A stretch of DNA of 64,000 nucleotides from JAPOUP01 sp965203255. Lineage in GTDB: Bacteria > Pseudomonadota > Alphaproteobacteria > Rhodobacterales > Rhodobacteraceae. Position 1 is the stretch's first letter; each line of letters begins with the position of its first letter. Positions 36,964-46,079 of this stretch are shown here, one piece after another. The notes below the pieces were generated by a model. It made no database searches. It was not told where the DNA came from and saw only the letters and a program-made list of their open reading frames with translations. A program made the position numbers and the translations under genes. The DNA lies in contig OZ241882.1 of NCBI GenBank assembly GCA_965203255.1, positions 1,240,001 through 1,304,000 on the forward strand. Direction: 5' to 3'.

Positions 36964-37656
36964 ATGCAGCATCCGATGAAACGCTCCAACCGACTGGTTG
37001 AACTGATCCAGATTCTGCGGGATGGCCGCTTTCACCGAGCCGAGGACATAGCAACGAAGACCGGTGTGTCATTGCGCACAGTCTACCGGGATATGCACAC
37101 CCTAGCCGCCTCGGGACTCCCGGTGGAAGGCATGCGTGGTCTTGGCTACCAGATCTCTGCACCCGTGACCCTCCCGCCCCTCAATCTCACAATGGCGGAA
37201 CTTGAGGCCCTTCATCTAGGACTTTCGGTCGTGGGTGAGACGGATGACGTCGAGCTTCGTGAGGCTGCCCGCAGTCTCTCCGCAAAGATCGACGCGGTCC
37301 TTCCAGAAGAGCGGACCGCACCTCCAAAAGGTTGGGGCTTCGCCACATATCCGTTCTCGGATGTTGCCGCGGGCTTCCAGCACATGCCAGTGATCCGGGC
37401 CGCGGTCCGGGCCCGCCAGAAACTTGCCATCACCCATTGCGACAGTGACGGAGCCGAATCCCGTCGCACCATCCGGCCACTCGCCCTGGAGTATTGGGGC
37501 CGGGTCTGGACCGCCACCTGCTGGTGCGAACTGACAAACAACTTCGCCGAGTTCCGCGTCGATCAAATCAGATCCCTCGACATCCTGCCGGCGCTGTTTG
37601 TGGATGAGAAAGGGAAAACAATGGATGACTATAGATCCCGGAATCACCAACCGTAA
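36964..37656 (+). CDS. YafY-type transcriptional regulator (HTH plus WYL domain)
   Basis: A 230-residue protein. The N-terminal HTH_11 domain is NRLVELIQILRDGRFHRAEDIATKTGVSLRTVYRDM. The C-terminal WYL-like domain contains LAITHCDSDGAESRRTIRPLALEYWGRVWTATCWCEL. WYL regulators sense nucleic-acid or other ligands and often control stress or defence genes. It is divergent from tatA. Its target is not evident. Confidence 0.92.
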   Translation: MQHPMKRSNRLVELIQILRDGRFHRAEDIATKTGVSLRTVYRDMHTLAASGLPVEGMRGLGYQISAPVTLPPLNLTMAELEALHLGLSVVGETDDVELREAARSLSAKIDAVLPEERTAPPKGWGFATYPFSDVAAGFQHMPVIRAAVRARQKLAITHCDSDGAESRRTIRPLALEYWGRVWTATCWCELTNNFAEFRVDQIRSLDILPALFVDEKGKTMDDYRSRNHQP

Positions 37657-37717
37657 CCGGGGCGGAAAGTCCATTCCCGCACATCGACCGGACCAGACAG
37701 CTGAATGATGCGATCTC

Positions 37718-37780
37718 TGTGGAAAACTGACACTTTCCTGTGGAGAACGCCCGCAGCCTAGCGCCTCCCCCTGTGAATAA
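37718..37780. promoter_or_regulatory. cluster of three DnaA-box-like 9-mers upstream of dnaB
   Basis: Three sequences, each with one mismatch to TGTGGATAA, lie in the same orientation within 63 bases: TGTGGAAAA (37718-37726), TGTGGAGAA (37739-37747) and TGTGAATAA (37772-37780). They lie about 210-270 bases before dnaB. DnaA control of the promoter is possible. Confidence 0.4.
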
Positions 37781-37810
37781 GGTCGAACTGGAGAATCACC
37801 GGCAGACCCA

Positions 37811-37816
37811 TATAAT
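37811..37816 (+). promoter_or_regulatory. possible -10 element (TATAAT) for dnaB
   Basis: A perfect TATAAT occurs in an AT-rich patch 172 bases upstream of the dnaB start. No good -35 hexamer is seen at 17 bases, so this is tentative. Confidence 0.3.
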
Positions 37817-37987
37817 GTTTGAGAATGCCGGAACTTCGCAATATGTTACGAAGAGACCGATGACCCAAAACTCACTGCCCAACATTCAAGCCATGTTCTG
37901 CACCGGTTTTTCCAGACTTTGACAAGTTCTTGGTGACTGGCATTTCCAGTCGCTGGACCCGAAGACCCAAACTGGACTGCACGCGAA

Positions 37988-39478
37988 ATGAACGAAGTCA
38001 CACGCATTCGTCCTGACGTGGAGGTTGAAGAAGCCACCACGCTGCCGAACAACATCGAGGCGGAACAGCAACTCCTTGGCGCGATCCTGACGAACAACGA
38101 TACCTACGACCGCATCAGCTCGATCGTCCAACCCGAACATTTCTATGACCCGGTGCATGCAAGGATTTTTCAGGTAGCGGCGGATCGCATCAAGCTAAAT
38201 TCGCTGGCATCGCCAGTTACGCTCAAGGCATTCCTGGAGGACGATGAAGGGCTCAAGGAACTTGGCGGTCCGGTCTATCTCACACGGCTCGCAGGCGCGG
38301 CGATCTCAAGCCTCGTTTCCCGGGACTATGCACAGCTGATCTATGACCTTGCAATCCGGCGTGAATTGATTCGGCTCGGCGCGGACATCTCCGAGAAGGC
38401 ATGCAGGGTCGATGTGAACAGCACCCCTACCGACCAGATCGTCGAAGCCGAGCAGGCGCTCTATGGCCTCGGTGAGAAGGGGCGGATCAACTCTGGATTC
38501 CAGAGCTTTCTCAAATCCGTGACGGACGCCATCCAGGTCGCAGCCGCGGCAGTCGGCCGCGACGGAGGACTCGCAGGCATAGGAACAGAGCTGAAGGATC
38601 TGGACAACAGACTTGGCGGACTTCACCGTTCCGATCTGCTGATCGTCGCGGGGCGTCCGTCCATGGGGAAGACTGCGCTCGCCACCAACATCGCGTTCAA
38701 CATCGCACGAAAGTTCAGAAAGGGATCACTTCGCGACGGCTCTCAAGGTGCGGTCGAAGGTGGTGTGGTCGGTTTCTTCAGTCTTGAAATGAGCGCGGAG
38801 CAGCTCGCGTCACGGATTCTCTCCCAAGTGGCGGAGATTCCCAGCGATCAGGTCCGCCGCGGCGACCTTACGGAGGCCGAACTTCACAGGTTCTATGATG
38901 CCGCGAAGGCGCTGGAAGCCTGTCCTCTCTACATTGACGACACTCCAGCGCTTCCCATCAGCCAGCTTCTGGCGCGGGCGCGGCGGCTGAAGCGAACCCA
39001 TGGGCTCGACGTCCTGTTCGTGGACTACCTTCAACTCGTGCGACCCGCTTCCGCAAAGGATAACCGGGTCAACGAGGTTGCGGAAATCACACAAGGTCTC
39101 AAGGCCATCGCCAAGGAACTCGATATTCCTGTTGTCGCATTGTCCCAGCTCTCCCGACAGGTGGAACAGAGGGATGAGAAGCGTCCGCAGCTGGCTGACC
39201 TCAGGGAATCAGGCTCGATCGAACAGGACGCTGACGTCGTAATGTTTGTATACCGGGAAGAGTACTATCTGGAACGGGAAAAGCCCAGTGAACACGACCT
39301 CGAGGCCATAGCGGAATGGAAAGCGAAAATGGATGATATCCACGGACGCGCGGAAGTCATCATTGGCAAGCAGCGTCACGGTCCAATCGGTACGGTCGAG
39401 CTTAGCTTTGAGGGCAAATTCACGCGCTTTGGAAATTTCGTCCAGCCTTGGCAGCGGAGCGCAGCCACCGAATACTGA
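37988..39478 (+). CDS. dnaB: replicative DNA helicase DnaB
   Basis: A 496-residue hexameric helicase. The N-terminal domain begins with LPNNIEAEQQLLGAIL. The RecA-like C-terminal domain has Walker A GRPSMGKTAL (near residue 220), GFFSLEMSAEQLASRIL, Walker B LDVLFVDYLQL, and SQLSRQVEQRDEKRPQLADLRESGSIEQDADVVMF. It unwinds DNA at the replication fork. It is complete with no sign of transfer. DnaA-like boxes lie upstream. Confidence 0.98.
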   Translation: MNEVTRIRPDVEVEEATTLPNNIEAEQQLLGAILTNNDTYDRISSIVQPEHFYDPVHARIFQVAADRIKLNSLASPVTLKAFLEDDEGLKELGGPVYLTRLAGAAISSLVSRDYAQLIYDLAIRRELIRLGADISEKACRVDVNSTPTDQIVEAEQALYGLGEKGRINSGFQSFLKSVTDAIQVAAAAVGRDGGLAGIGTELKDLDNRLGGLHRSDLLIVAGRPSMGKTALATNIAFNIARKFRKGSLRDGSQGAVEGGVVGFFSLEMSAEQLASRILSQVAEIPSDQVRRGDLTEAELHRFYDAAKALEACPLYIDDTPALPISQLLARARRLKRTHGLDVLFVDYLQLVRPASAKDNRVNEVAEITQGLKAIAKELDIPVVALSQLSRQVEQRDEKRPQLADLRESGSIEQDADVVMFVYREEYYLEREKPSEHDLEAIAEWKAKMDDIHGRAEVIIGKQRHGPIGTVELSFEGKFTRFGNFVQPWQRSAATEY

Positions 39479-39481
39479 CCG

Positions 39482-39939
39482 AGGAGTCCCCTATCCGGTT
39501 CAAGGCGAAACCCTGTCGCCCCGACGGACGGTAATATGACCCTCGGAAAACCAAGCCATTGCCATTCAGAACTGCGGAACGTGCCCTGCCGGGAGGCGCG
39601 ACAACCGCCAAAGCCGGTTCGCTGCTCGATCAGGGTCTGGCGCTGTCCCGATCCCACCGGCCGGTCTCCGAGTCGTTTCGACGTGTGAATGCGATCCCGG
39701 AACATTGCAAAGGAACCAAATCTAGTTCCATACCCGCCTCCCAACGGAGCCGGAATGCGGTTTCGCCTCAGAACCTGTCCTTCAATCCAGCGGAATTCGT
39801 TGGTCTTCCCTTTGTCCAAACGTCCCTTGGGCAGTCCCCATCGAACGCAACAGACGCAGCAGGGACTTTGGGGCGCCCGCTCGCATGCCCACCGCTTTTC
39901 GCTTGCCTTACCGCCACCATCCCGCCACAACGCTGCCAC
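39482..39939. other. spacer between dnaB and alr
   Basis: The alr frame is open far upstream of its start, but its translation here is low-complexity and unlike a racemase. No RNA gene is recognised. The alr promoter presumably lies here. Confidence 0.4.
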
Positions 39940-40986
39940 ATGAGCACCGGAAACCTGACCATCGATCTCGACGCGGTCGCGCAGAACTGGAAGGCACTTG
40001 ACAGACTGTCAGCCCCTTCGGTCGAAACCGCCGCGACAGTCAAGGCAGATGGGTACGGCCTGGGCAGCGCAAGAGTGGTGCGCGCACTCCTGCGCGCTGG
40101 CGCACGATCGTTTTTTGTCGCCAACGCTTCGGAAGGTGCCGGGATCCGGGGCATCGCAGGCGAAACACCCCGCATTTTCTGCTACTCGGGCCACATGCCT
40201 GGAGACACAGCCCTGATCGACCGCCTCAGCATCATCCCGCTCCTGAACTCCGTCGAACAGCTGAACAGACATCTCGAAGCACTACCAGACATGCCATTTG
40301 GCATTCAGCTAGATACGGGCATGAACCGCCTTGGAATGGAAGCGGACGACTGGCTCGCTGTGCGCCAGACCCTACAGCATAGGAAACCGCAGATCCTCAT
40401 CAGTCACCTGGCCTGTGCCGACGAGCCCGCCCACACCATGAACGCACGCCAGCTTATGCACTTCCGGAAACTGGCATCTGACGGGAGCACGCCACTTTCC
40501 CTTGCCGCGACTGGTGGAATCCTTCTGGGACCTGAATTCCATTTTGACCTGACCCGTCCCGGAATCGGACTGTATGGCGGTCTGCCATTCAGGGACGCAC
40601 ACCCGGTTGTCTCGCTCTCGGTTCCAGTCATACAGATTCGTCGGGTCGAAACCGGAGAGACCGTGGGGTACGGAAATGCATGGACAGCCAAACGAGATTC
40701 ATTGGTTGCCACAGTCGCGGCCGGATACGCTGACGGACTCCTGCGTTCGCTATCCAATCAGGCAACGCTGTTTGCCGACGGGTTGCCCTGCCCTCTGGTC
40801 GGACGGGTCTCCATGGATCTGATCACGGTCGATGTGACCCATCTTGACAACATGCCGGAAGAACTGGATCTGATCTGCGAGTACCAGAGCGTTGATGGAC
40901 TCGCCGCCTCAGCGGACACGATCGGCTACGAAATCCTCACCTCGCTTGGAGCGAGATATGCCCGCAGTTACAGGAACGGTCCATGA
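39940..40986 (+). CDS. alr: alanine racemase
   Basis: About 348 residues from the ATG at 39940. Upstream extension adds non-homologous sequence. The PLP lysine is in AATVKADGYGLG (near residue 34) and the second catalytic residue, Tyr, in TVGYGNAWTAKRDS. DTGMNRLGM and the C-terminal GRVSMDLITVDVT are also typical. The enzyme makes D-alanine for peptidoglycan. Its stop overlaps the MlaE-like start by four bases. Confidence 0.95.
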   Translation: MSTGNLTIDLDAVAQNWKALDRLSAPSVETAATVKADGYGLGSARVVRALLRAGARSFFVANASEGAGIRGIAGETPRIFCYSGHMPGDTALIDRLSIIPLLNSVEQLNRHLEALPDMPFGIQLDTGMNRLGMEADDWLAVRQTLQHRKPQILISHLACADEPAHTMNARQLMHFRKLASDGSTPLSLAATGGILLGPEFHFDLTRPGIGLYGGLPFRDAHPVVSLSVPVIQIRRVETGETVGYGNAWTAKRDSLVATVAAGYADGLLRSLSNQATLFADGLPCPLVGRVSMDLITVDVTHLDNMPEELDLICEYQSVDGLAASADTIGYEILTSLGARYARSYRNGP

Positions 40987-41762
40987 AGGTGCCTACGGAC
41001 CTGTTCGCCGCCGTCGGCCGGTCCACTCTTGCGATGCTTGCGTCAATCGGCAGGGTTGCGATTTTCTGTGCCTTTACCATTAGTCACGTCATCCGCCCGC
41101 CATTCTACGTCCGGGAGTTTCTCTCGGCGCTCCTGACAATTGGGTATTTCAGCCTGCCTGTGGTCGGTCTGACCACATTCTTCACCGGCGGAGCGCTCGC
41201 CCTGCAGATCTATTCCGGCGGGTCGCGTTTCAACGCCGAGGCGGTTGTCCCCCAGATTATCGCAATTGGCATCGTGCGCGAACTCGGTCCCGTGCTGACC
41301 GGACTCATGGTCGCTGGACGCGTTTCCGCTTCCATCGCAGCGGAACTCGGCACAATGAAAGTGACCGAGCAGATCGACGCCCTCGTTACCCTGTCAATGA
41401 ACCCGACAAAATACCTTACGGTTCCCCGAGTGCTGGCGGCGACCTTGGCCCTTCCGATGCTCGCGGCCATCGGTAATGTGATCGGTATCATGGGCGGCTA
41501 TCTGGTCGGTATCGCGAGGCTGGATTTCAATGCCGCTGTCTATCTGCGCAACACATGGGAATTCCTTGAGGCATCCGACATATATTCCGGTCTGATCAAA
41601 GCAAGCGTATTTGGTTTCATCGTCGCGTTAATGGGTTGTTATCATGGAATGAATTCTGACCGAGGTGCCCGCGGCGTTGGCCGCGCCACGACAAATGCTG
41701 TTGTTTCTTCGTCAATTCTGATTCTGGCATCAAATTACCTGCTTACGGAGCTGTTCTTCTGA
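40983..41762 (+). CDS. mlaE: MlaE-type ABC transporter permease (lipid asymmetry)
   Basis: A 259-residue inner-membrane permease of the MlaE family. Typical regions are TTFFTGGALALQ, GIVRELGPVLTGLMVAGRVSASIAAELGTMKVTEQIDAL, and the C-terminal FGFIVALMGCYHGMNSDRGARGVGRATTNAVV. It moves phospholipids between the inner membrane and a periplasmic carrier. It overlaps alr (ATGA) and precedes its ATPase. Confidence 0.93.
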   Translation: MKVPTDLFAAVGRSTLAMLASIGRVAIFCAFTISHVIRPPFYVREFLSALLTIGYFSLPVVGLTTFFTGGALALQIYSGGSRFNAEAVVPQIIAIGIVRELGPVLTGLMVAGRVSASIAAELGTMKVTEQIDALVTLSMNPTKYLTVPRVLAATLALPMLAAIGNVIGIMGGYLVGIARLDFNAAVYLRNTWEFLEASDIYSGLIKASVFGFIVALMGCYHGMNSDRGARGVGRATTNAVVSSSILILASNYLLTELFF

Positions 41763-41850
41763 TGGGTACCAATGGGCTCTCCGCGCACCAGCGTCCCGAA
41801 CGCGGGACCGGATCACCATTGGACTCCCCGAACCGGCTGCGGAAGCACCA

Positions 41851-42624
41851 ATGTCAGTTCAGGATGGGGACGCCTCAATGATCGAACTCCGCGAAGTCCA
41901 CAAGACGTTTGGAGAGAACCACGTCCTGCGCGGGGTCAACATCAACATCGCTCAGGGCGAAAGTATGGTCGTCATCGGTGGCTCGGGCACCGGCAAGTCA
42001 CTGATGCTGAAATGCATTCTCGGTCTGGTCCAACCTGACGCGGGAACGATCCTGCTTGACGGCGAGGACATACGTCACTCCAAGCGGGATGCGTTTCTTG
42101 CCAGATTTGGAATGCTGTTCCAGAATGCGGCACTGTTCGATTCGCTTAGCGTCTGGCAGAATGTCGCCTTTCGTCTACTTCAGGGAACATTGAGGCGACC
42201 AGCACCGGAAGCGCGCGAGATCGCTTTGGCGAAGCTACGTCGCGTTGGATTGGGCCCGGACACCGCGGGTCTCTATCCATCCGAGCTGTCAGGCGGAATG
42301 CGCAAGCGGGTGGGGCTGGCTCGGGCGATCGCAGCCGAGCCTGAAATAATCTTCTTTGACGAACCGACGACCGGGCTTGATCCGATCATGGCTGGTGTCA
42401 TCAACGACCTAATTCGGGAAATCGTCAAAGAGATGGGAGCGACGGCGGTCACCATAACCCACGACATGGCGTCGGTACGCGCCATCTCGGACAGGGTCGC
42501 GATGCTCCATGATGGTGTGATCCAATGGGTTGGTCCGAAGGAGGAAATGGACACCGCGCCCGATCCATATCTACGGCAGTTCATTGAAGGAAGTGCGCAT
42601 GGCCCCATAGAGGCCGTGCGTTAG
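41851..42624 (+). CDS. mlaF: MlaF-type ABC transporter ATP-binding protein
   Basis: A 257-residue ATPase. Walker A is GGSGTGKSLM (near residue 44), the signature LSGGMRKRVGLARA, Walker B IIFFDEPTTGLDP, and the H-loop ITHDM. An ATG at 41878 (MIELREVHKTFG) is an equally possible start. It pairs with the permease 88 bases upstream. MlaD-like and MlaC-like partners are not in the window. Confidence 0.93.
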   Translation: MSVQDGDASMIELREVHKTFGENHVLRGVNINIAQGESMVVIGGSGTGKSLMLKCILGLVQPDAGTILLDGEDIRHSKRDAFLARFGMLFQNAALFDSLSVWQNVAFRLLQGTLRRPAPEAREIALAKLRRVGLGPDTAGLYPSELSGGMRKRVGLARAIAAEPEIIFFDEPTTGLDPIMAGVINDLIREIVKEMGATAVTITHDMASVRAISDRVAMLHDGVIQWVGPKEEMDTAPDPYLRQFIEGSAHGPIEAVR

Positions 42625-43591
42625 CCCATGCGGCCTATGAGGGCTCAGGATCCCTTACGGGCTCCGACTCGTCCGCAGGCACCTATCCGGAGTCCCGGAT
42701 GACGCTCTGCCTTGCGCTGCAGTTCATTGCGACCATGTTTGGCGCTACGCTGCGGTTGGCCAAGGACCTTTCAATGTTCCACAAAGGGCGGCGGGATCCG
42801 ATTTACTTCGTGGAGCCTGTGGACTTCTGGCAAACGCTGGCACCCTGCCGGAATCGAATCGGCGGGGTGCGGCGCTGACGGCGACCGTTCGGTTCGCTTC
42901 CGGTGGTTCCACCTAGCCGTGCATAGGGCTCCAGGCATCGCCTTCGGCAAGTCAACCGGCGCTGAAGCGCTGTACGAGGTCGTTCCCATGGAACAGGTGA
43001 CAGGTCTTTGGCAACATCGACTTAACTGTGTCCTGCAGGAGGTCAAGCGACTGAGGCACGGCGTCCACATTCATCTTCATCTGGCCAGCCAGCCGCAGCC
43101 TTGATCGAAACACGGGAACGTCTGAGAAAGGCAATGGATGAGTTCGGCTGGTCGTTGGGAGACGGCAAATCACAATCTCGCCAAGTCCAGGCTCGCCCGC
43201 ACCACTTCATGAAGACTGAAACAGTATTCTGCCGCGACTTGAAGAACCAACTTCCTACATCTTTGGGATGGCGGCGCACCAAAAAGGGGGACTCGTGCAG
43301 GGAGCGGAGAATGCATGTTGGAACAGCCACACATACCATTCGGTCCCTGAGCCGCCCACCCTCAAGGGACCGGATCAGGTCACATGTGAATCCTCTATGG
43401 TCGTGCAACGAGGCCAGACCAACCGGCCCTTCCGAATTCCCTGGAAAGATGATCGAACGTCAGGCGGATGCGGCGACTTGTTTGAATCTCCCGGTGCGTG
43501 ACAAGCCAGGTTGCCATGCTGAATGTAGGCGCATCCGGAAGGATCCGGATGAGGCCAAGGCGACCTTCTGCCATGACGGTCGGGCAAAGCG
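42625..43591. other. 967-base region without recognisable gene, at a synteny break
   Basis: Several overlapping frames exist on both strands (for example 42712-43104 and 43101 onward), but none shows a domain or consistent composition. In related Rhodobacterales I recall radA following the mlaEF-like pair; here it is absent and IS30 debris follows. The region is probably scrambled by insertions and deletions. Confidence 0.4.
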
Positions 43592-44093
43592 CCCCTACTT
43601 CCACTCCGAAGTGCAACACCGGCCATTCCCCCAGCGGGGGCGTAGCCCGAGCGGAGGGAATGGCCGGAAGGCGGGGTTTCCGGCCCGCCGGGCACCGCGG
43701 ATCCGGCCCCGGCGATGCAGGTTATCCGGGCTTTCCGGGCGGCGCAACGCCTCCGCCGGGGCGGGTCGCGTCCGTCCGGGCGCAGCCCGACCGGAGCCCG
43801 GACGGACGCGACCTCGAAATCCATTCCACCCCCTTCCTGCGCCCCGGTCCGCGCCGGTGGGAGGCGGTCGCACGGCGTCAGGGAGGGCGGTCCTGGTGCA
43901 GCACCTCGGCGGGGGTCCGGTAGCCGAGCACCCTGCGCGGTCGCGCGTTCAGGCGGTCCTGCACCCGTTTCACATCCGCGTCGCTGACCGCCCGGAGGTC
44001 CGTCCCCTTCGGCAGGTACTGCCGGACCAGCCCATTGGTGTGCCCGTTCAGGCCCCTCTCCCAGGAGTGGTAGGGGGTCGCGAAGTGGAAGGC
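43592..44093 (-). mobile_element. truncated IS30-family element, right end
   Basis: The border CCCCTACTTCCACTCCGAAG at 43592 and the following roughly 500 bases align with the right part of the IS30 copy at 49579. That includes both hairpins and the last 70 or so transposase codons. Similarity stops at about 44093, where GGGGTCGCGAAGTGGAA gives way to unrelated DNA. Confidence 0.85.
43878..44093 (-). pseudogene. IS30 transposase, C-terminal fragment
   Basis: The minus strand encodes the end of an IS30 transposase. It matches FATPYHSWERGLNGHTNGLVRQYLPKGTDLRAV and the C-terminal VQDRLNARPRRVLGYRTPAEVLHQ of the other copies. It ends at TGA (43880-43878). The N-terminus and HTH are missing. Confidence 0.8.
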
Positions 44094-44130
44094 GGAAGGA
44101 CGGGCATCCCTGCCGGGATCCTCGCTGGTT

Positions 44131-44166
44131 CCGGCATGGACTGGTGTTTCCGGGGCACCGGGCCGG
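44131..44166 (+). repeat. inverted repeat arm flanking the lipoprotein gene (left)
   Basis: CCGGCATGGACTGGTGTTTC followed by CGGGGCA and CCGG is nearly identical to the reverse complement of 46373-46409. It lies just downstream of the lipoprotein stop and next to the truncated IS30. Confidence 0.6.
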
Positions 44167-44206
44167 CAGTGCCCAGTCGAAAGGCCAGTGGTGGTCGGAC
44201 CACCCC

Positions 44207-45910
44207 TTACTCCTTGATGTAGGCACCAAAGGCGCCGTCCATCTGCCCGTAGTCGCCATAGTTCGCCGAAAACTTGCCAGCCATGCTGTCCGGCGCCTCG
44301 CCTCCGTTATTGTTGAAATCCTGCTTCGAGTCATAGAAGTTGGCCTCCCACGTGGACTGCTTCTTCCTGACCTCGCCTTTTTCGCCATCTATGCTCCAGA
44401 CCGTGAGGCCATCCACGCTCGGTTTATCGTTTTCCATGTTCCTGGGCTGACTACCGACCGTCAGGTCGACCCGCCAGGGCAGGCTCTGACCGCCAGACGT
44501 GAATTCCGTGATAGCACCGGTGACCGGGCCATAGCTGCCCGCATTATTCTCTCCAAGGACGCCCCCAAAGTCGACGTCGAACGCCGCCTTCGCGGTGAAC
44601 GGGCCCCACGACGCATCATCGGAGGTTCCGGGCGGTGGGTTCAGTGCATAAACTCCGACCGCCGGACCCTCGTAGCTCGCCCTGCCTCCGATCAGGTGGA
44701 GCTTGCTGCGTCGGAACGCGTCAAAACTTCCAGGATTTGGCCACGGGCTCGATCCAAGGGCGTAGGTCTCGGCCTCGAACGTCCCGGCACCCGTCCTCAG
44801 CCACCAGCCGAAGGTGAGGTAGGAGGCGTCCGCCTCTCCCGGAACCTTCAACTCCCAGTTGTCCGGAATGAACCTCCAGGCATCGGAAAGCGTCACCGCA
44901 CCCTTGTCCTCGTTGGTCACCTGGCAGTTGTTGCCGCCCCGGGCGCAGAACAGCTTTCCCGGAATGCCGTCATACGTACCCTCGAGGGAGACGTTGCCGT
45001 TGTCGTTCGCCGCGATATCCCTCTGTGGCTCGCTCACCGCCGGCAGGCCGGCCGACCTGACCCTTGTTCCGACGTCGGTCGGCAGATTGATGACGTCGGC
45101 ATCATTGAGAGCGCTTTCGGTCCGCACGCTGTCCCCATACTTTTTCCTGACCGTGACCATCTCCGGGGCCTCGATGTCGTTGAGGATCCTGACCTGGTGG
45201 GTGTGGCCTGTCTTCGGATCGGTGTACGGAGCCACCTCCGTGACCGCCCAGCGCCCGTTGCGCGTCACCGGCGATCCCAGAACGGACTGGAAGTCCAGCG
45301 CCCGATCCGACAGGAGAGCCTGCAGCGGCAGCGGCTGGCCGTGCTCGACCTTGCCCTCGAGCAATTCGTAATCATTGTGTCGACCCGCCGAGCGAGAGAA
45401 CATGCCCCGAATTTTCAGCTCGCTATTGCCGTCAATGCCCAGTCGCTGCAGCGCCGGGTACACGGCCTTCGCTTCGGCGGCCACCCTCGCTTTTCTCTCT
45501 CTTTCCTCGGCCTCCTCTCTCTCTTTGGCGGCTATCGCGGCTTCAGCGACTCTCGCGGCTTCGGCGTCATTGGCCATCTTTTCCCTGTATTCCGCTGAAT
45601 ACTTCGCCGTCACGGTCCCGCCGGTGCGTGTGACCGTGCCATCGGTCCCAACGATGAGCGTGCAGTCATCGCCGCCCTCCGCGCAGCTGTAGGTGACGTC
45701 GCCGAGCGTCCTCATTAAGCCGGCGGGGATCGGATACGTTCCGGCGTCGCCCCTGCTGTCGGTGTCCTCCACGGAGGACATGTCCACCGCCTTCGGCTGC
45801 TCGAGCGGCTGCTCCTTCGCAACCGGCTGCGGTGTGCTGCCTCCGCCTCCGCAGCCCGCGAGCGCCAGCACGACCGCTACGCCCAATCCGATGTTCCTGA
45901 TCAGAGCCAT
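44207..45910 (-). CDS. transferrin-binding-protein-B-like surface lipoprotein
   Basis: A 567-residue predicted lipoprotein. The signal peptide ends in the lipobox LALAGCGGGG, placing the lipidated Cys at residue 20. A charged helical segment (about 105-155, EYREKMANDAEAARVAEAAIAAKEREEAEERERKARVAAEA) may form a coiled coil. The C-terminal part (from about 390) is Gly/Ser/Asp-rich with repeated beta-hairpin pattern and ends MAGKFSANYGDYGQMDGAFGAYIKE, like the TbpB/Slam-substrate beta-barrel. Role: outer-membrane or surface ligand binding, perhaps nutrient capture. The leader holds a 13-bp tandem repeat. Ribosome-binding site GGAGG is at 45918-45922. Confidence 0.85.
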   Translation of the reverse strand: MALIRNIGLGVAVVLALAGCGGGGSTPQPVAKEQPLEQPKAVDMSSVEDTDSRGDAGTYPIPAGLMRTLGDVTYSCAEGGDDCTLIVGTDGTVTRTGGTVTAKYSAEYREKMANDAEAARVAEAAIAAKEREEAEERERKARVAAEAKAVYPALQRLGIDGNSELKIRGMFSRSAGRHNDYELLEGKVEHGQPLPLQALLSDRALDFQSVLGSPVTRNGRWAVTEVAPYTDPKTGHTHQVRILNDIEAPEMVTVRKKYGDSVRTESALNDADVINLPTDVGTRVRSAGLPAVSEPQRDIAANDNGNVSLEGTYDGIPGKLFCARGGNNCQVTNEDKGAVTLSDAWRFIPDNWELKVPGEADASYLTFGWWLRTGAGTFEAETYALGSSPWPNPGSFDAFRRSKLHLIGGRASYEGPAVGVYALNPPPGTSDDASWGPFTAKAAFDVDFGGVLGENNAGSYGPVTGAITEFTSGGQSLPWRVDLTVGSQPRNMENDKPSVDGLTVWSIDGEKGEVRKKQSTWEANFYDSKQDFNNNGGEAPDSMAGKFSANYGDYGQMDGAFGAYIKE

Positions 45911-45929
45911 TACAGGACCTCCACTTCAT

Positions 45930-46079
45930 TGAAGAGGCCCCGTGAAGAGGCCCCGTGAAGAGGCCCCGTGAAGAGGCCCCGTGAAGAGGCCCCGTGAAGA
46001 GGCCCCGTGAAGAGGCCCCGTGAAGAGGCCCCGTGAAGAGGCCCCGTGAAGAGGCCCCGTGAAGAGGCCCCGTGAAGAG
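45930..46079. repeat. 13-bp tandem repeat, 11 full copies plus a partial copy
   Basis: The unit TGAAGAGGCCCCG (plus strand) repeats perfectly from 45930 to 46072, followed by TGAAGAG. It begins 20 bases upstream of the lipoprotein ATG, so it occupies the 5' leader between the promoter and the ribosome-binding site. Identical copies suggest recent slippage. An open frame crosses it but is only a by-product of 3 x 13 = 39. Confidence 0.97.

Noticed and set aside
39559..39939. N-terminal extension of alanine racemase
   Set aside because: The extra 127 codons do not resemble a racemase or a signal peptide. The start at 39940 gives the normal family length.
42712..43104. Candidate gene after the MlaF-like ATPase
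   Set aside because: No start-site signal, no domain and a mixed composition; kept only as part of the unassigned region.
44144..45598. 484-codon plus-strand frame opposite the lipoprotein gene
   Set aside because: The opposite strand has a signal peptide, lipobox and a good ribosome-binding site. This frame has none.
45930..46079. Possible CRISPR array
   Set aside because: The 13-bp units are directly adjacent with no spacers and there are no cas genes, so it is a simple tandem repeat.
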